NCBI GenBank assembly: GCA_013397435.1
Contig: VZRG01000371.1
Location: 99,443 to 163,442 of the forward strand
DNA length: 64,000 nt
Direction of reading: 5' to 3'
From: Erythrocercus mccallii
Lineage: Eukaryota > Chordata > Aves > Passeriformes > Dicruridae
Numbering within the stretch: position 1 is the first letter of the stretch; each line of letters begins with the position of its first letter. Below, in pieces: positions 49,835 through 61,300 of this stretch. Under the pieces are notes generated by a model. It was not told where the DNA came from. It made no database searches and saw only the letters and a program-made list of their open reading frames with translations. The translations under genes were made by a program, and so were the position numbers.

Positions 49835-49970
49835 CCTTAGCCTTAGCCTTAGCCTTAGCCTTAGCCTTAGCCTTAGCCTTAGCCTTAGCCTTAGCCTTAG
49901 CCTTAGCCTTAGCCTTAGCCTTTGCCTTTGCCTTTGCCTTTGCCTTTGCCTTTGCCTTTGCCTTTGCCTT
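49835..49970. repeat. Hexamer array: (CCTTAG)14 then (CCTTTG)8
   Basis: Fourteen perfect CCTTAG units (49835-49918) are followed without a break in phase by eight perfect CCTTTG units (49919-49966) and a partial unit. Because the period is six, the array makes dipeptide-repeat frames (Leu-Ser, Leu-Ala/Phe-Ala, and Gln-Arg/Leu-Arg on the minus strand). These explain the long low-complexity open frames at 49644-50030, 49648-50025 and 49805-50008, which should not be read as genes. The unit can be phased as TTAGCC, two bases away from the vertebrate telomere unit TTAGGG, so it is not an interstitial telomere. It is likely length-polymorphic. Confidence 0.98.
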
Positions 49971-51786
49971 ATCCCAGAGGCTAGAAATACTCTGGACATG
50001 CTGGTCATTCTCTTTTATTCCTTGAGCTGAGATACTATATTTTGAGTTAGCAAGAAGAAAAAAGAGTGCCTGAATTTTACGTCTGAGTTGAGAAATTTAA
50101 AAAAGTTAAATGCAAAGAGGAAAGAAATTCCTTATTGGGAAAGTGAAATGTCTATATTGGGGGTGCATAGAAATGGGATGGGTGCATAGGATGGGATTTT
50201 GCTGCTGTCGTTGGTCTCAGAAGTAGGTGTCTGTGGTCATTCCATGGTCAATCAACTGTGATGTCTCTCCAGAAACCAACTGATTTTATTTTAGACTTGT
50301 ATTTTCAAAGGGGATCAGTTGTATTGTGATGTATGTATCCCTTTGTGATGATTATGGAAGGAATCCAGAGCAACAACTTATCCAAATGATTTCCTTTTGG
50401 ATAGCAAACATTCATGGAGGTGAATCTGACCATTGATGAGAAAATGAGGCAAGCAGATCTTGCCATGACAAATCTTTTGGATGTTGCATCAATTTTCAGA
50501 CAATTTTGAAGCAAGCATTACGTCTCATGGCTGAAAAGTTGCTTTATAAAGGAAGTCTGCTTTCTTCGCTGCTCAAATATAGAAACTAGGTCACCTTTAT
50601 GTCCACAGAGCAGGGAGAATCTGTCTTTCAATGCTAAAAAGAAAAAAGAAAACCAAAACCAAATGCACAAAAAACAACCCTAAAGAAGATTGTTTTCATG
50701 TTTGCTAATCAAAACTGAGATTCAAAAATAATAAAAGATAGTATAAAGAGGGAGCAAAATGGAAACAATGGGAAACTATGCGATTTTATGGCTGATACAT
50801 GCAATTTACTTGAGATGTAGTTTGTCTTTCATCTATGTTTGATATTTGGGAGAAAACAAACCACCTCATAATATGTGTTTGTAAATGGCATATTTATTTA
50901 ATACATCTAACAATTTGAGTTTCCTACCAAAGGACTATAAAGTTGACATTGGCTAAAGCTCTCAAAAAATTCCTGAAGATTTGAAGTAGAGTGAACACTA
51001 AAATTATTCAGCAAATAACTGGTTTTTAATTCAGTTTTAACAGTTATGAAGTTTATAAAAAAAAAAGAGTAAATATTCAAGCCATATACCCTTAGCAAAT
51101 AAGTACTTGATAGATAAACGGCATGACTTGAAGAAAGAATAATTTTCTGGTAAAACAAGCTTAGGATACAGTAAATGAAGAGCTTCTTAGTAATTTCAGT
51201 GCATGTGAACTGGACAGAGCAACGTTTCGATCTTGTGAAAAGAGATTGTTTCTCCTGTTTTTAATCAATTTTCAAAAGCAAGCAACATCTTAAGTTTATT
51301 AGTAATATTGTCTGAAGCAAGGCTGGAATAGAAAATGGTTTTGAATTACATTTTATTTTCTGCTATTTTTAGAGACATTGTTCATTTTTTCCCACTTTGC
51401 AGCTCGAGAGAAGAGAAATCCAGTAGGTAATTGGTGTACTTCAAAGAGTGTAATGAATTTGATTGATAGCAGACATGACATGAAGAATTAATAAAGTGAC
51501 AGTTTGTTGGCATGTGTGGGAACAGAGTAAAGGGTTGTTAACCATTTGAATGCAAAGAGCTAGAAGGAAAGGGAAAATGACTTGTGTGTAATTTTTGCTG
51601 CAGGTCTGCTAGAGTAGTCCTTAATGGGTAATGCAAGAAAGCAAAATCTAGGGGAGCCCTTAGGTCTGTTTGAGTTGGTACTGTACGCTCTGTTAAAGTC
51701 CTCTGAAGTTTCTGGAGACAGTGCAACTCAGGCTTCTCCTGCTGTCCTCATATTGCTGTGCATCACAAATTTGATTTTTGGACCTT
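49971..51786. other. Non-coding AT-rich DNA
   Basis: No gene or named repeat recognised. A near repeat 'gggtgcatag' occurs twice at about 50160-50190. A/C-rich sequence lies at 50640-50680. Confidence 0.6.
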
Positions 51787-52215
51787 AGAATCATAGAAAC
51801 ATAGAATGGTTTCAGTTGGAAGTGACCTTAAAGATCATCTAGTTCCAACCTCGCTGCCCTTCCAAGCTGACCCCGAATATTGCTAGGGATGGGGCATCCA
51901 CAGCTTCTCTGGACAACCTTTGCCAGTGTACCACTACTTTCACAATAGATTTTTTTCTGAATATGTAACATAAATTTCCCCTCTTTCAATTTACACTCAT
52001 TACTCCTTGTCCTATCACTACGATTCCTGATGAAGGGTCCCTCTCTGACTTCCTTGGAGGCTACCTTCAGATACTGGAAGGTTGCTATGAGATCTCTACA
52101 CAACCTTCTCTTCTCCAGGATGAAGAGCCCCAACTTTCTCAGCCTGTGTTCATGGGAGAGTTGCTTTAGTCCCTTTATCAACTTCATAGCCCTTTTCTGG
52201 TCTTTCTCCAAATCC
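51787..52215 (-). mobile_element. CR1 LINE fragment with readable ORF2 C-terminus
   Basis: The antisense CR1 3' end starts at agaatcatagaaacatagaa and continues through 'ccttaaagatcatctagttccaacc' and 'ggggcatccacagcttctctgg'. On the minus strand a single frame (about 51828-52211) still reads through the ORF2 C-terminal block: LIKGLKQLSHEHRLRKLG, LEKRRLCRDLIATFQYLK, then the S-D-R-T-R-S-N motif and K-L-K-E-G-K-F. It is therefore the best-preserved coding remnant in the window. Endonuclease and reverse transcriptase domains are missing (5' truncation), so it cannot move on its own. Lower decay than the 6.3 kb and 26 kb copies suggests a younger insertion. Confidence 0.95.
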
Positions 52216-55200
52216 TCTGGAGTTACTCATATAAAAATATGGGAGGCTGTTGAACAGCTATCTACAAAACAACTTGGGGAAAGAGAAAGCTGCAATGTAA
52301 AGATGTACAGTATTGTTGCATAAATACTGTAAGCCTATCTTCCACCAGAATTTTTGGTTCATATAACAGTAATGTTGAGCAGTATCCTTTTCTCATTTTT
52401 AACACACTGTGAACCCTTGTCCCCAGCCTTTTCATTGTGCAGCCTTGACTTTCACAGTGAGAGGTATCTTTGTTAACCAATAAGGAAGATGGGAATAAAT
52501 CTCGCTGGCCTGGTTATGTCAATAATGGAAGGGGGTATCATGACTGGGACAAACATCTCTAGTCACAGACACAAACTATTCAGTAATGCCTGCAAGTATG
52601 ATGCTCAGTCTTCACTGGACAGGGAAAATTAAAGAGCAGTAAATTCAGTGAATAAATCCAAGCATTTACCTGTAATCTTGTTAACTGTAGGAAAAATATG
52701 AGTGACAGACAACAGTGGCATGAGACTAGGAGGATTTAATTTAATTTAATCTTCTTTTGTCCATTCTTAGTTAATTTGATACACCACTTTATTGTCTGAG
52801 TAATAAGATTTATTTTGGAAATTGTATTGCTCCTTTCTTATCAGAGTATGAAATGGTTTTGTGAAAAACCACAATTTGCCAAGTGACTTGATTCTAATTG
52901 TTTCTTTCTTTGATTTTAGGCAAGAAAAATGAAAAAAATCTCTCAAGATACTTACATTTCAGGGAGATTAAATACTGCCATCTAATAAATAATCAGCTGT
53001 AATGTGGCTGTGTTGGTTTAAATAATAAATCACTTCTTTCTGGCTAAAACTTACATATTGAAAATAAATTTTCTTCCTGATTAACATAAAAATATAATAA
53101 ATCACACCAAAGATCCTTCAGAAATCCTTTTAAATATCATTAAGTTTTATTTAGATAGTCTTCTGTATCATTAATAAAATCACTATCAGAGTTGTGTCTT
53201 AAAATGCTGATGACATACTAGTGCTGAGCTCAGTAAGCTCCCACAGCGTAATTTCTCAGCATCATTTGGATTCCTTTTGTGTCATCTGAGCTATACAAGG
53301 TGAGTCTGCTGTCCCAAAAATTTCTCTCATGATCCACTTGGGTCACTGCAGGGCTGTGGCTGAATTGAACTGAATTGATATGCCACAAGCATATCTTGTG
53401 AAAGGAGAAGAATACATCCCAGTACCATATTTTGCATCTCTTTTCATATTAGGCACCATGCATGGCCCTAGCGATGTAAAACCAGGCTGGACTTCAGTCT
53501 TTTTGTTCCTTTTAGAAAATACAAGGAATTTTGACTATGTTTGGAGAAAATTCAATGTTTAAGTAGTATCTCCTGCTTTAAGATTACCTTGAAAGGCAGT
53601 AGCAGGTTATACATAAAGCTCTTGAAAGTGTTTTATTAATTACAGAAACAACCTGTAAAAGATGAGACTCTTTGGGAAATTCCACCTTTTAATCTCCCAA
53701 GAGTCTTTGAAAAATTCTAATCTTTACTTAATCAGTTTTATTTTACTAGACTTTTCTCTGCTACTTATGTGCATATACACTGTTATGTACATATCGAGAA
53801 CCAGGTAGTGTTGATATTTCATGTCTGTTAAAAAACCCAGCTGATAGGCATTCCTGATGCAGAAGCAAAGGTTTTGCCCCAAGTTTTCTACAGGATGAAA
53901 AATGTTTTTTATGTCTATAGTAGTACTGAATGTGGTAGTGGGGAATAAAGTGGTCCTTCAGTTTTTCCACATAAGTCATCCACAGCAGTTGAGAAAGCAC
54001 AGCGAGGCATCCATTGCAATGACACCTCAGTTAGCTGAAATATTTTATTCCACCCCCAAGTTTTGTGTTTTCTGAGTAGCATAGCAGAAAACTATGAAGC
54101 CTGAAAAAAAAAAAGCCTGAAAAAGGCTGGGAAATTTGTTTAATGACTTCTTCATTGCCCTACCCCACAATATTTATTTAATTAATGTAGAGTTTCAAAG
54201 CAATTAGCAGAAATCCTGAGAAGAAAACCCAGGCCCTCAGCACCTTGAAAAGCAGCAGATTTTGTTAAGTTTGATCAAACCTATGACAGTTACATTGCAG
54301 CACAGACATGCAGAACAGATCGAGGTTGCTATTGACATTTTGATTGCACTCTGTAGAATTTATGTTTAGAAAAAGCCTCAGCCAGTGTTTTGGCATATCT
54401 TATCTGTAGGGCACTGCAGCAATAAATCCCATGAAATGCAATCAAATGTTAATAAAAAATCTTTTGTGGGAGACATCTCCAACAGCGAGTTTTTGTCTCC
54501 ACCCGCTTTCCACTCCAAAAGGCTGTTTATCTACCCAGACAGATCTATACCTGCCACTTGTAGCTGTGCTGCACTATGTTTTGTGGAGACAAAGAGTGAC
54601 TTTCAGAGAACATAGCTGTGTAGACTTCTCCTACGGACATGCCAGTCTCAGCTATGAATCTGTTTAAACCTTCGGTCAAGGTCAAGGCTGGGTCTCAAAG
54701 CATCCTCCCAGGATGAATCCCAGGAGAAAATCCATCCACCAGGGCAGAAGAAATACAGAAAATAGATTCTAATATGATGGAAAAGCTTTGGACAGAATGA
54801 GTCACTGACCAGACTGCTTTCCTCACCTGTCCCAAAGTACGTAGGTATTGACGAACACAGAGCAGCACGTTTTGGCCACTGTTGGTCATATCCTTGATCC
54901 TGTTTGCTTTTCTCATAGCCTGTACTTAAAGTAATAAGTTTCTTATGTGTTGCTGTGTGTTAGGTGGCACTGAAAGCTGGGCCTGCTCCAGTTGGGAACA
55001 GGGCCCAAATGGAAATTAAAGAAAGCCTGACAGCATCTAAGCCTTGTGCTTGTCACCTGCTTCAGCTCTAAAAACCTTCAGGACCCTTCAGTCCATGTTT
55101 GTCTGCCTACAGCTACAGCAAGGTGTCCCAGGCACAGGGAATGGGACAGGGAGGTCCTCATGACATGTGTTACCTGTGGCCATAAGTAAGCAAGAGGTAG

Positions 55201-58114
55201 ATACCCGTATGTGCCAGGGGCCTTGCTTGATGGAGACAGGACCCACAAATCTGAGTTCTGTGAAAGAGCCTACAGGACAGTCTGGCAAATAGGCCGCAGT
55301 ATGCCACAGCGTGTCCTGGTTCTCTACCACAGTTCAGGTTCCCAGTGCTTTTCCCCCAGCTCCAGAGACAGCTTCCAGCTCTAGTTTGACCACATACACG
55401 TGGAAGAGAAGGAGTCCTTCAGCCTCAAGCCTTTCCTCACACAGAAGTGCTCACTGCAGCTCAGACTTGCAGGTCATGGTTCTTTGCAGGCAAAGGAAGA
55501 GATGTTCATGAAGAGGCTGCATTCATCTCTCAGGGAAAGGTGATAGGACAGGACAAAGTGTCAGAAGGCTAGTTTGGCAAGGAGCTGCCAGTTAGATCCT
55601 GGCAATAATGGAAGAGATGTCCGTATCAAATAGTGGAAAGAGTCTCCTCTAGTTAGCAAAGGTTAATTTCTCTTTTCCTTTATTTCTCAGTAGTAGAACA
55701 AGCATGGGACATTGAGTGAGTTGCTATTTTAGGCCTATCCTGCTCTTTCTTAAGTGTAGAACTAGGAGGATGACATGTAAGTGTCCTGTTTGAAACTATA
55801 GTACCTCAGATCTGCATTCCAATAGCCCATCTACCACTCATTACACTCTTGTTTCAATGTTATTTTCTCTCCTTGGTAATCTCTCCATGCAAAAATATTT
55901 TCTTATTTTGAAATATGCAGAAAGAAGGCCATGGTAATAGACAGACTGAAATAAAACTGATAGGGCACAGTCTGGAAATTCCTGGCAACCTCAAATCCCC
56001 ATTACAAATTAAAAAAAAATCAGTTTATGAGTGCAAACAAGAAAGTTAAACCTTGTAATAATTTTTTCAATATTTTTCTTAAGTTTATAGCAATTTATTT
56101 CATCCAGGAAACACTGCAAAGTGCTGGTAACAAGCAAAGAGACAGTCAATAAACATTACAGCTATTGCTGGATTTTCAAAGCAGTAATTGAAAAATTAGG
56201 TGGTTTATTCACCATTGTTCAGGGTTTATTCACTATTTATTCTTCTGGTGCAACAATTTAGGCCATTTTTGCCCCATAGCTCTTATTTAATCTCATTTAG
56301 ACTAATCCTTTGTTTAGCTCAAGCAGGGTGTAAACACTGCCTAGTTTTCCTGTGGCAGCATGACACTGAAATATTATTACCTAATTAGACTGCTTTTCCC
56401 TGGTAGCAAGCAGTACCCATTTGTTTTAAAGACATATGATTTTGTTGTGCTGTTGGGGAGGTTAGCAGTGTTTGTGCAGATATCTGAGAAAAACACAAAG
56501 GGAAATGAGCTTAAAATTTACATCTCAGTACACATTTTTACTCTTTACGTAATTTGGACTGAGCTGAGATTGTCTGCTCACAAAAGGCCTGGTACTGGGA
56601 ATAGCAGGACTGTTACTATAGGCAGAGTTCAAACACATTGGCAGAATCTGTGGGAAAGTTTGTCCATTTTAGTCCTGGTTTTACTGGATGGTGAAACATT
56701 CCTTGAATTGTCAGTATGCTGGCCCAAGGCCTGAAATGTCACTAAACCCTTCTTTTTTCTTTATCTTTTATAGGGAAAGCTGACAAGTAGATGAACAAGA
56801 TGGGTTACTTACAGCAGGCATTTGCCCCATCAGCTACAAACTGGTTGAGGTTATCAGCCTGTTTCCAACCAAAGAACATGGGAAAGTGTATGATTAATCT
56901 AAAGGGGACATAACACCCTACATAACAGTTTTCTTGCAGGTTGTAATCCTCTGCAACACTTTTCTCCCCTTGAGAAAAAATATCTGTTGCATTTGCAGTA
57001 ATTGAAGTTTACCTCTCGTTTTGTAAGGTACCAACTCCAGGACTATGATGTGTAAACAGAATGGTTACTATCATCTTTCAAGAATGTGCAACTTTGTCTT
57101 TTTTTTTCCCTTGCATGTTGAACAGTGCATCATCAACTCTGCCTTAAAGATTACTTTCTCTTAAAATGCTAGTCCTCACTTCCAGAAATTGAAAGAATAA
57201 TAAATCAGAGAGAAATTAAACTTATATCTTCAAACCACCTTTATACTTTTTTCTTTCTTTGTTTGAAAATTTCAAGGTGGTGTAACTCTACTTTGATACT
57301 TATTTCGGTCACCAAGAGTCTGAAAAATATCTGCTTTTTTTTCTGTTGCTTTTCTCAAACTTCTCAAGGATTATCAAATTTTGGATATGGGAAAACACTG
57401 AAAGTTAGCTTTTTTAGAGAGGTCATTGGGTTAGGAATTGCTTTACACTTTTAAAAATATTTGCTTTTATACATATACAAAGGCATGTTATTTTTTAAAA
57501 AAGTAGAAAAATAAGATTTTTACTAACAAAAACTTAAAATTCTTCAACTTCTCATCAGAAATGTCTTCTTTTATTCATTTGCAATATTTTGTGTTCCATC
57601 CTAAACTCTTCACTTCATAATCTTTCACAACTGAGGCAACCTCAAAAACAGATGGGAATAGTGACACTAGGGATTCAGAGTTCAGAGCTCTTGTTACAAC
57701 TATTTCTGAGCTAACTAGAACAAAACAAATTTAATCTTCAGTCAGTGTTCATCTGTCTCTCTGAAATGCAGAATTCTTCTAGCCCACCACTGCTTTCCTC
57801 AAACTTGAGGTCTTTTCATATGTGTGAGAGAAACAACATTGATAAACGGTTATCTTTTCATTCAGCTTTCGTTTATTTCTGTCAATATAAGGGATCATCT
57901 CCAGTAATTTTTGCATAGAGAAGGATTTTATTGTGAGACACACTACTAGAAATGCAGCATTATAAAATAAAGTTGCAGAATCTTGAGTAGTTTACGAAAA
58001 AGGATTCTTTTCACTGAGAAATTATGTTATTTTCTCATTTATTTAATCATGAGTTAAAGCAAACCAAATGTCTTAAAGTCTTGGAGGAATGAAGACTTGG
58101 AAAACATTAAAATG
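52216..58114. other. Non-coding DNA, no gene seen
   Basis: No exon or named repeat recognised. The 54.66-55.60 kb part is GC-richer and has several open frames of 60-80 codons on both strands, but none with a motif. The best frame is 124 codons (56360-56734, plus), also without resemblance. Small items are (ATTTA)n-like sequence at 52735-52750, the doubled phrase 'tgaattgaac / tgaattgata' at about 53360-53380, and a duplicated 'aagcctgaaaaa' around an A11 run at 54096-54126. Confidence 0.55.
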
Positions 58115-58215
58115 TTTTGACAGCAGTTTATGATTATGTTGACATATCATAATGTAAAATTATCCACTATAGAAAATACTAATTTTACTATGTTATGTCA
58201 AAATGAATGTCAAAA
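58115..58215. repeat. Long imperfect inverted repeat (about 100 bp)
   Basis: Inner arms ttgacatatcataatgtaaa+atta (58139-58162) and its near reverse complement at 58180-58201 pair with two small gaps around a 17-nt loop. Farther out, ttttgaca at 58115-58122 pairs with tgtcaaaa at 58208-58215. The fold resembles a miRNA-like or small palindromic-transposon hairpin. No target-site duplication or expression evidence is available from the sequence. Confidence 0.8.
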
Positions 58216-58282
58216 AACCAGCTGAGGAAATTAAAAAAAAAATCTAAATAAATCTAAGTATCTAAATAAAATATTTTGATGT

Positions 58283-58322
58283 TGTCAAAATGTAAAAAAA
58301 AAAAATTGCAAATATTTTGACA
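58283..58322. repeat. Inverted repeat of TGTCAAAAT, 9-bp arms
   Basis: tgtcaaaat (58283-58291) and attttgaca (58314-58322) flank an A-rich spacer. The same word recurs in both orientations at about 58115, 58196, 58208 and 58411, so this AT-rich area holds at least six copies of TGTCAAA/TTTGACA. Confidence 0.85.
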
Positions 58323-61300
58323 CTTGCAGATAAATGCCTTAAAAATCAACACATTCCCTTGAGACTTTTCATTTTGATGGAAATTGAGATTTCTGGTCTA
58401 AAACTCATCTGTCAAAATATTTTCACCTTGTCTGAGTGATACAATATTTGTAGCCAAATTTCTGTCTCAGGCTTAGCTTCCACACTGAATAGCTCTATAC
58501 CTCACTGTCTCACCTACCAGGGCAAGTTTGATGCAGAGCCAGTCTGAGCCAAGAGTCAGTCACATTTTTGTCAAATTAGTTTGTGCACATGAGACAGTTT
58601 TTGCACTAAAGTTAGGCTGTTGGAGGGAAGAGAATATTTAATCTTGTTTACAGCCTGTCAGGACAGCATTACTGCTACAGGATGTTACAGGATGTTTCTG
58701 ACACAGTTCCAGCCTGTGAGTTTACACTTCACAACTTGAAGTGATTGTGTTTCTGATCTGGTAGCCACAAAGAGGGATCTTTTGGAGAAGGGGCTAATGG
58801 CCAATGCAAATTGATATTCATGGGAAGGAGATATGGAGCCATGGCTAACACTAATATGCCTCTTGAAAAAACAATGCTTTAACAGATTTTAAATGGAAGA
58901 TAAATTTTCAGCTGTGGTTTGACTCTTTTTTCCCAAGAATCATTTATGTTTGTTGCCTGAGATTTGAAGGACCTGAAAGAAAGAGGTTAACCTTGTTCCC
59001 TACAATGTTTAATTCTCTACACAAGTAGTCAGAAGAGAGTGGGGCTGTGCATGGCTTTCCCCAAACCCTCCCACAGCTCTCAGTATCTCTATTTTTGGGG
59101 TATTCTAAGATCTCCTAAAGCTGTTCGCTAGACTTACAGCCCATTCCATTCACTTTTTTTCCCTCTGGTCAGTGAGGAATGGCACTGTAATTCATACTAC
59201 GCAACCAACTGACACAAGTCCTGACCTGCAAAACAGGATATTCAGGAAGATGGGTGAACAAGTAGCAACAAACAGGAAGAAATAACCATTCTCTTTTTTA
59301 TTTTACGTTTACTGTGCAAAAGTGCATTTGAGTTAGCTTATCTTGACTAGGCTTTAGCTAAACTCTACTCCCAAGTCTTAATGACACATCATAAATGTAA
59401 TTTTTGTTCTATCACTGCATGCTTCAAGAGAATTTCAGCCATTCATTAAGAAAATGGGTGTTGCAAATGAGGGTGATCTGGCATTAAGTACTTTTACTCT
59501 TTTAACTAAAATTCAGTTATAATTTCTCTATAGAGCAAGGAGGGAGAGAGAGGAGAAAGAGTCTTAAGCCAAACATCTGTTGCAAGCATCTATGTTGTTT
59601 TAGTTCTGTAGACCTTTTCTTAGAAATACTGGTGGAAAAGCAACCTGCTAAACACATGGGCCCTGTTTAGTCAGCATGGGACACAGCCAGATGGTTAAAA
59701 GAGACTAGAAGATGCCAAGCTTATGAGGTGTGGCCTCTTCAGTTTTTCAACATATTTTTTTCTTGAGTAGACAGGATCCCAGCAACTGTCACCCTAAGAA
59801 CTGAAATTATATGATCCGGAAAGAGCCAGTACACACACACACACACACACCTGTGTCACAACCAGCTTGGAGCACTCTGGCTTTGATCTTCTTTTGTATG
59901 GATTTTTTTTTCAGCTTTTCTGAAGTAACTCCTGATTTATGTTCCTATAAGTATTATGCCCAGAAGGCATGGCACATGTTCTTATACTCTCATAGTTTAT
60001 GGTTAACAAAAGCTTTTGGCAGAATTTAATTTAAAAACTTGCCAATTTTACTCTAGATAAGCAGATATGGTTTTCTTACATAAAATACCCAAAGAATACA
60101 GCAACTGCTGGAGTCATGTTTTCTTTTTATTTTTCATAGTCACTTGATATGTTTTATGGGCAATCATCATGATGAATTTTTCCCACTTGAAAATACATAA
60201 ATAAACCTTTTTTCTGATTTGGTTAAATTTTCTTAAGTGAATTCTGGATTTCATTTTAATTTTATGTCTCAACATTTCATATTTCCCCGTCTCTGAGCCT
60301 TTAATTTATTTTTCTTCCCCAAATGATTATACATGCATGTGCAAATTCTGCATTGCCTGCACAGATTTCAACAGTGCTTGTGTCATGTACAGTGATGTTT
60401 GGAAGGTCTTGGGATAATACAAATCTTTTCAGGGATGAGGACCTTGTGGTATGCCCTTCTTGTGCATTATTGAATTGATCTATACAGGGAAAAAGATTTA
60501 AGTGCATTTTCCTAATTGTCTTTCATCAACTTTGATGTACTTTGTTCTTTGGGTCTAGTATGAAGCAGACTGGGCAATTCCAGTGCAGTAATTCCTGCAA
60601 CCAGGACAGGGCCAGGTGATGGACTGAGACTCCTTTTAGACAAAGCAGTTGCCTGGGACAAACATGGTTTTGGCTTTGTCTGTGCTTGAGGAATCACCTC
60701 CACTCCGTGTGAATAGTGAGTTCTGCCATGGTTTTCAGTTCAGTCATGGGCCTGTGCCTGGTGACTTGAGGTGTTACTTGACAAAAGGGTTGCTGCTCCA
60801 CAAACTTGGAAAGGAAAGCAGGGAATTTTCTCACTGTTCTGGACCTGTGCACATGTGTTAATACTCATGTTCAGTGGGAAGATTGCCTCCTCCAGGACAA
60901 GTGTTTCAGAGCTGACAGGTAATGGAGGAAGAATAGGCTGCCTATTGTTCCTGAGAAGGGTTCTGCAGTTTCAGTTCACTATCTTTGAAGTTGCCTTCAG
61001 TTCCCTGGTGACAGAAAGCCTGTTCTGACTTTTGACAAGAAACAACTACAAGAGTCCATCAGATTATGCAACTTTTCTGGTATATTTTGGCAGAAATAAC
61101 TCTTCTTGTCGTCATAGATGGCAGGTCCTACATCACTCCAAAGGGCTATAGAGGGTCACAGTCATTATCAAGGTAGCAATAAGGTATAAAAGTTCTTGGC
61201 ACTACCTTTTTAAAAGTACTGAGGTATTCTGAACATGGTAAACACCACACATTTGACCACTGATATTATAGACTTGCATGAATTTCTCTTCATAGCTTCA

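Noticed and set aside
49835..49970. Interstitial telomere repeat
   Set aside because: The unit phased as TTAGCC differs from TTAGGG at two positions in every copy, and no TTAGGG unit is present.
49644..50030. Long plus-strand frames with Leu-Ser or Leu-Ala/Phe-Ala repeats, and the minus-strand Arg-Gln/Arg-Leu frame
   Set aside because: They are produced by the six-base period of the CCTTAG/CCTTTG array, which lacks stops in those phases.
54960..55600. GC-richer stretch as a coding exon cluster or LTR
   Set aside because: Frames on both strands are short and unrecognised, and the phrase resembling an avian LTR start (tgtcctggtt near 55312) is not followed by LTR sequence.
56360..56734. 124-codon open frame, plus strand
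   Set aside because: Composition looks like translated AT-rich non-coding DNA and no motif is recognisable.
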